From contig NZ_JPUA01000022.1 in the NCBI RefSeq assembly GCF_002211105.1, positions 54,827-118,826 on the forward strand: a stretch of 64,000 nucleotides of DNA. Direction: 5' to 3'. The notes below the pieces were generated by a model. That model was not told the origin of the DNA. It made no database searches and saw nothing but the letters and a program-made list of their open reading frames with translations. A program made the translations under genes and the position numbers. Shown piece by piece: positions 63,935-64,000 of this stretch. Numbering within the stretch: position 1 is the first letter of the stretch; every line of letters begins with the position of its first letter. The stretch is from Halomonas campaniensis. GTDB taxonomy: Bacteria; Pseudomonadota; Gammaproteobacteria; Pseudomonadales; Halomonadaceae.

Positions 63935-64000
63935 TGAACTGCACCCCAAAAGTTGGACGCTCATCCAACGATTGGGGTGTTTTTCATGACGAAACATAAT
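63935..64000 (+). mobile_element. left end of an IS3-family insertion sequence (cut by the window edge)
   Basis: The sequence TGAACTGCACCCCAAAAGTT at 63935 is the typical terminal inverted repeat of IS3-family elements (IS150-like), followed about 50 bp later by an ATG that starts the transposase orfA. Only the first part is in the window, so neither the right end nor a target duplication can be checked. Internal CCCCAA...TTGGGG text forms a small dyad (63943-63978). Confidence 0.82.
63986..64000 (+). CDS. start of IS3-family transposase orfA (partial)
   Basis: Only five codons (MTKHN) are present before the window ends. The beginning 'MTKHN' and its position in the IS end match the orfA of IS3-family elements. 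Confidence 0.65.

Overview
The window looks like a chromosomal segment of a halophilic or marine gammaproteobacterium, most likely Halomonas or a close relative. This rests on the overall protein style, moderately high GC, Shine-Dalgarno-led operons, a ZnuABC/DUF1826/FolE2 zinc-starvation block, and a Pseudomonas-like PQQ alcohol-oxidation block. The taxonomic call is an inference; there is no rRNA or tRNA gene in the window to anchor it. I saw no phage, plasmid or CRISPR material. The only mobile element is the first ~66 bp of an IS3-type insertion sequence at the right edge.

Layout. (1) 1-18.6 kb: catabolic and uptake genes. They comprise a cut LysR regulator, a carboxymuconolactone-decarboxylase-like protein, an SDR dehydrogenase, a PcaD-like hydrolase, and three Bug-type receptors of the tripartite tricarboxylate transporter (TTT) family, two of them a tandem duplicate. 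A family III CoA-transferase, an MmgE/PrpD protein, an enoyl-CoA hydratase, a fused NDP-forming acyl-CoA ligase, and a hydratase/3-hydroxyacyl-CoA dehydrogenase follow. The TTT membrane pair TctB/TctA, an MFS carrier and a LysR regulator complete it. Together they look like import of an organic acid, its activation to a CoA thioester, and beta-oxidation-like breakdown. (2) 18.7-28.3 kb: a complete seven-gene Nit1C cluster (nitBCDEFGH order), the cluster linked in other bacteria to cyanide assimilation and nitrogen starvation. It is preceded by a near-perfect sigma-54 promoter and a divergent MocR-type regulator, and followed by a second nitrilase with its own divergent LysR regulator. (3) 28.5-38 kb: an orphan membrane protein, the zinc block (znuA divergent from znuCB across a Zur-box palindrome, then DUF1826 and folE2), metY, a secreted protein of unknown function, and a speB-like ureohydrolase with a divergent LysR regulator. 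(4) 38.1-55.1 kb: PQQ-dependent alcohol oxidation. It holds a response regulator, pqqF, a soluble hybrid kinase, an ErcA-like Fe-alcohol dehydrogenase, a PqqH-like S9 peptidase, the quinoprotein-associated metallohydrolase and SoxYZ-like carrier, cytochrome c-550 (PedF), the quinoprotein alcohol dehydrogenase, a secreted pentapeptide protein, the CXXCW protein, and pqqEDCBA including the 23-residue pqqA. (5) 55.4-64 kb: pntA-pntB transhydrogenase, an MsbA-like ABC exporter, an aldo/keto reductase, katG, and the IS edge.

How it fits together. The PQQ block supplies cofactor, enzyme, electron acceptor and two-component control for periplasmic alcohol oxidation. Ser rather than Asp two residues after the catalytic Asp points to a calcium-type, not lanthanide-type, enzyme. 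The Nit1C block looks like a nitrogen-scavenging unit under sigma-54 control. The zinc block pairs high-affinity uptake with a zinc-independent replacement enzyme (FolE2). Start codons were chosen from Shine-Dalgarno spacing, signal peptides and family starts where these disagreed with the longest reading frame.
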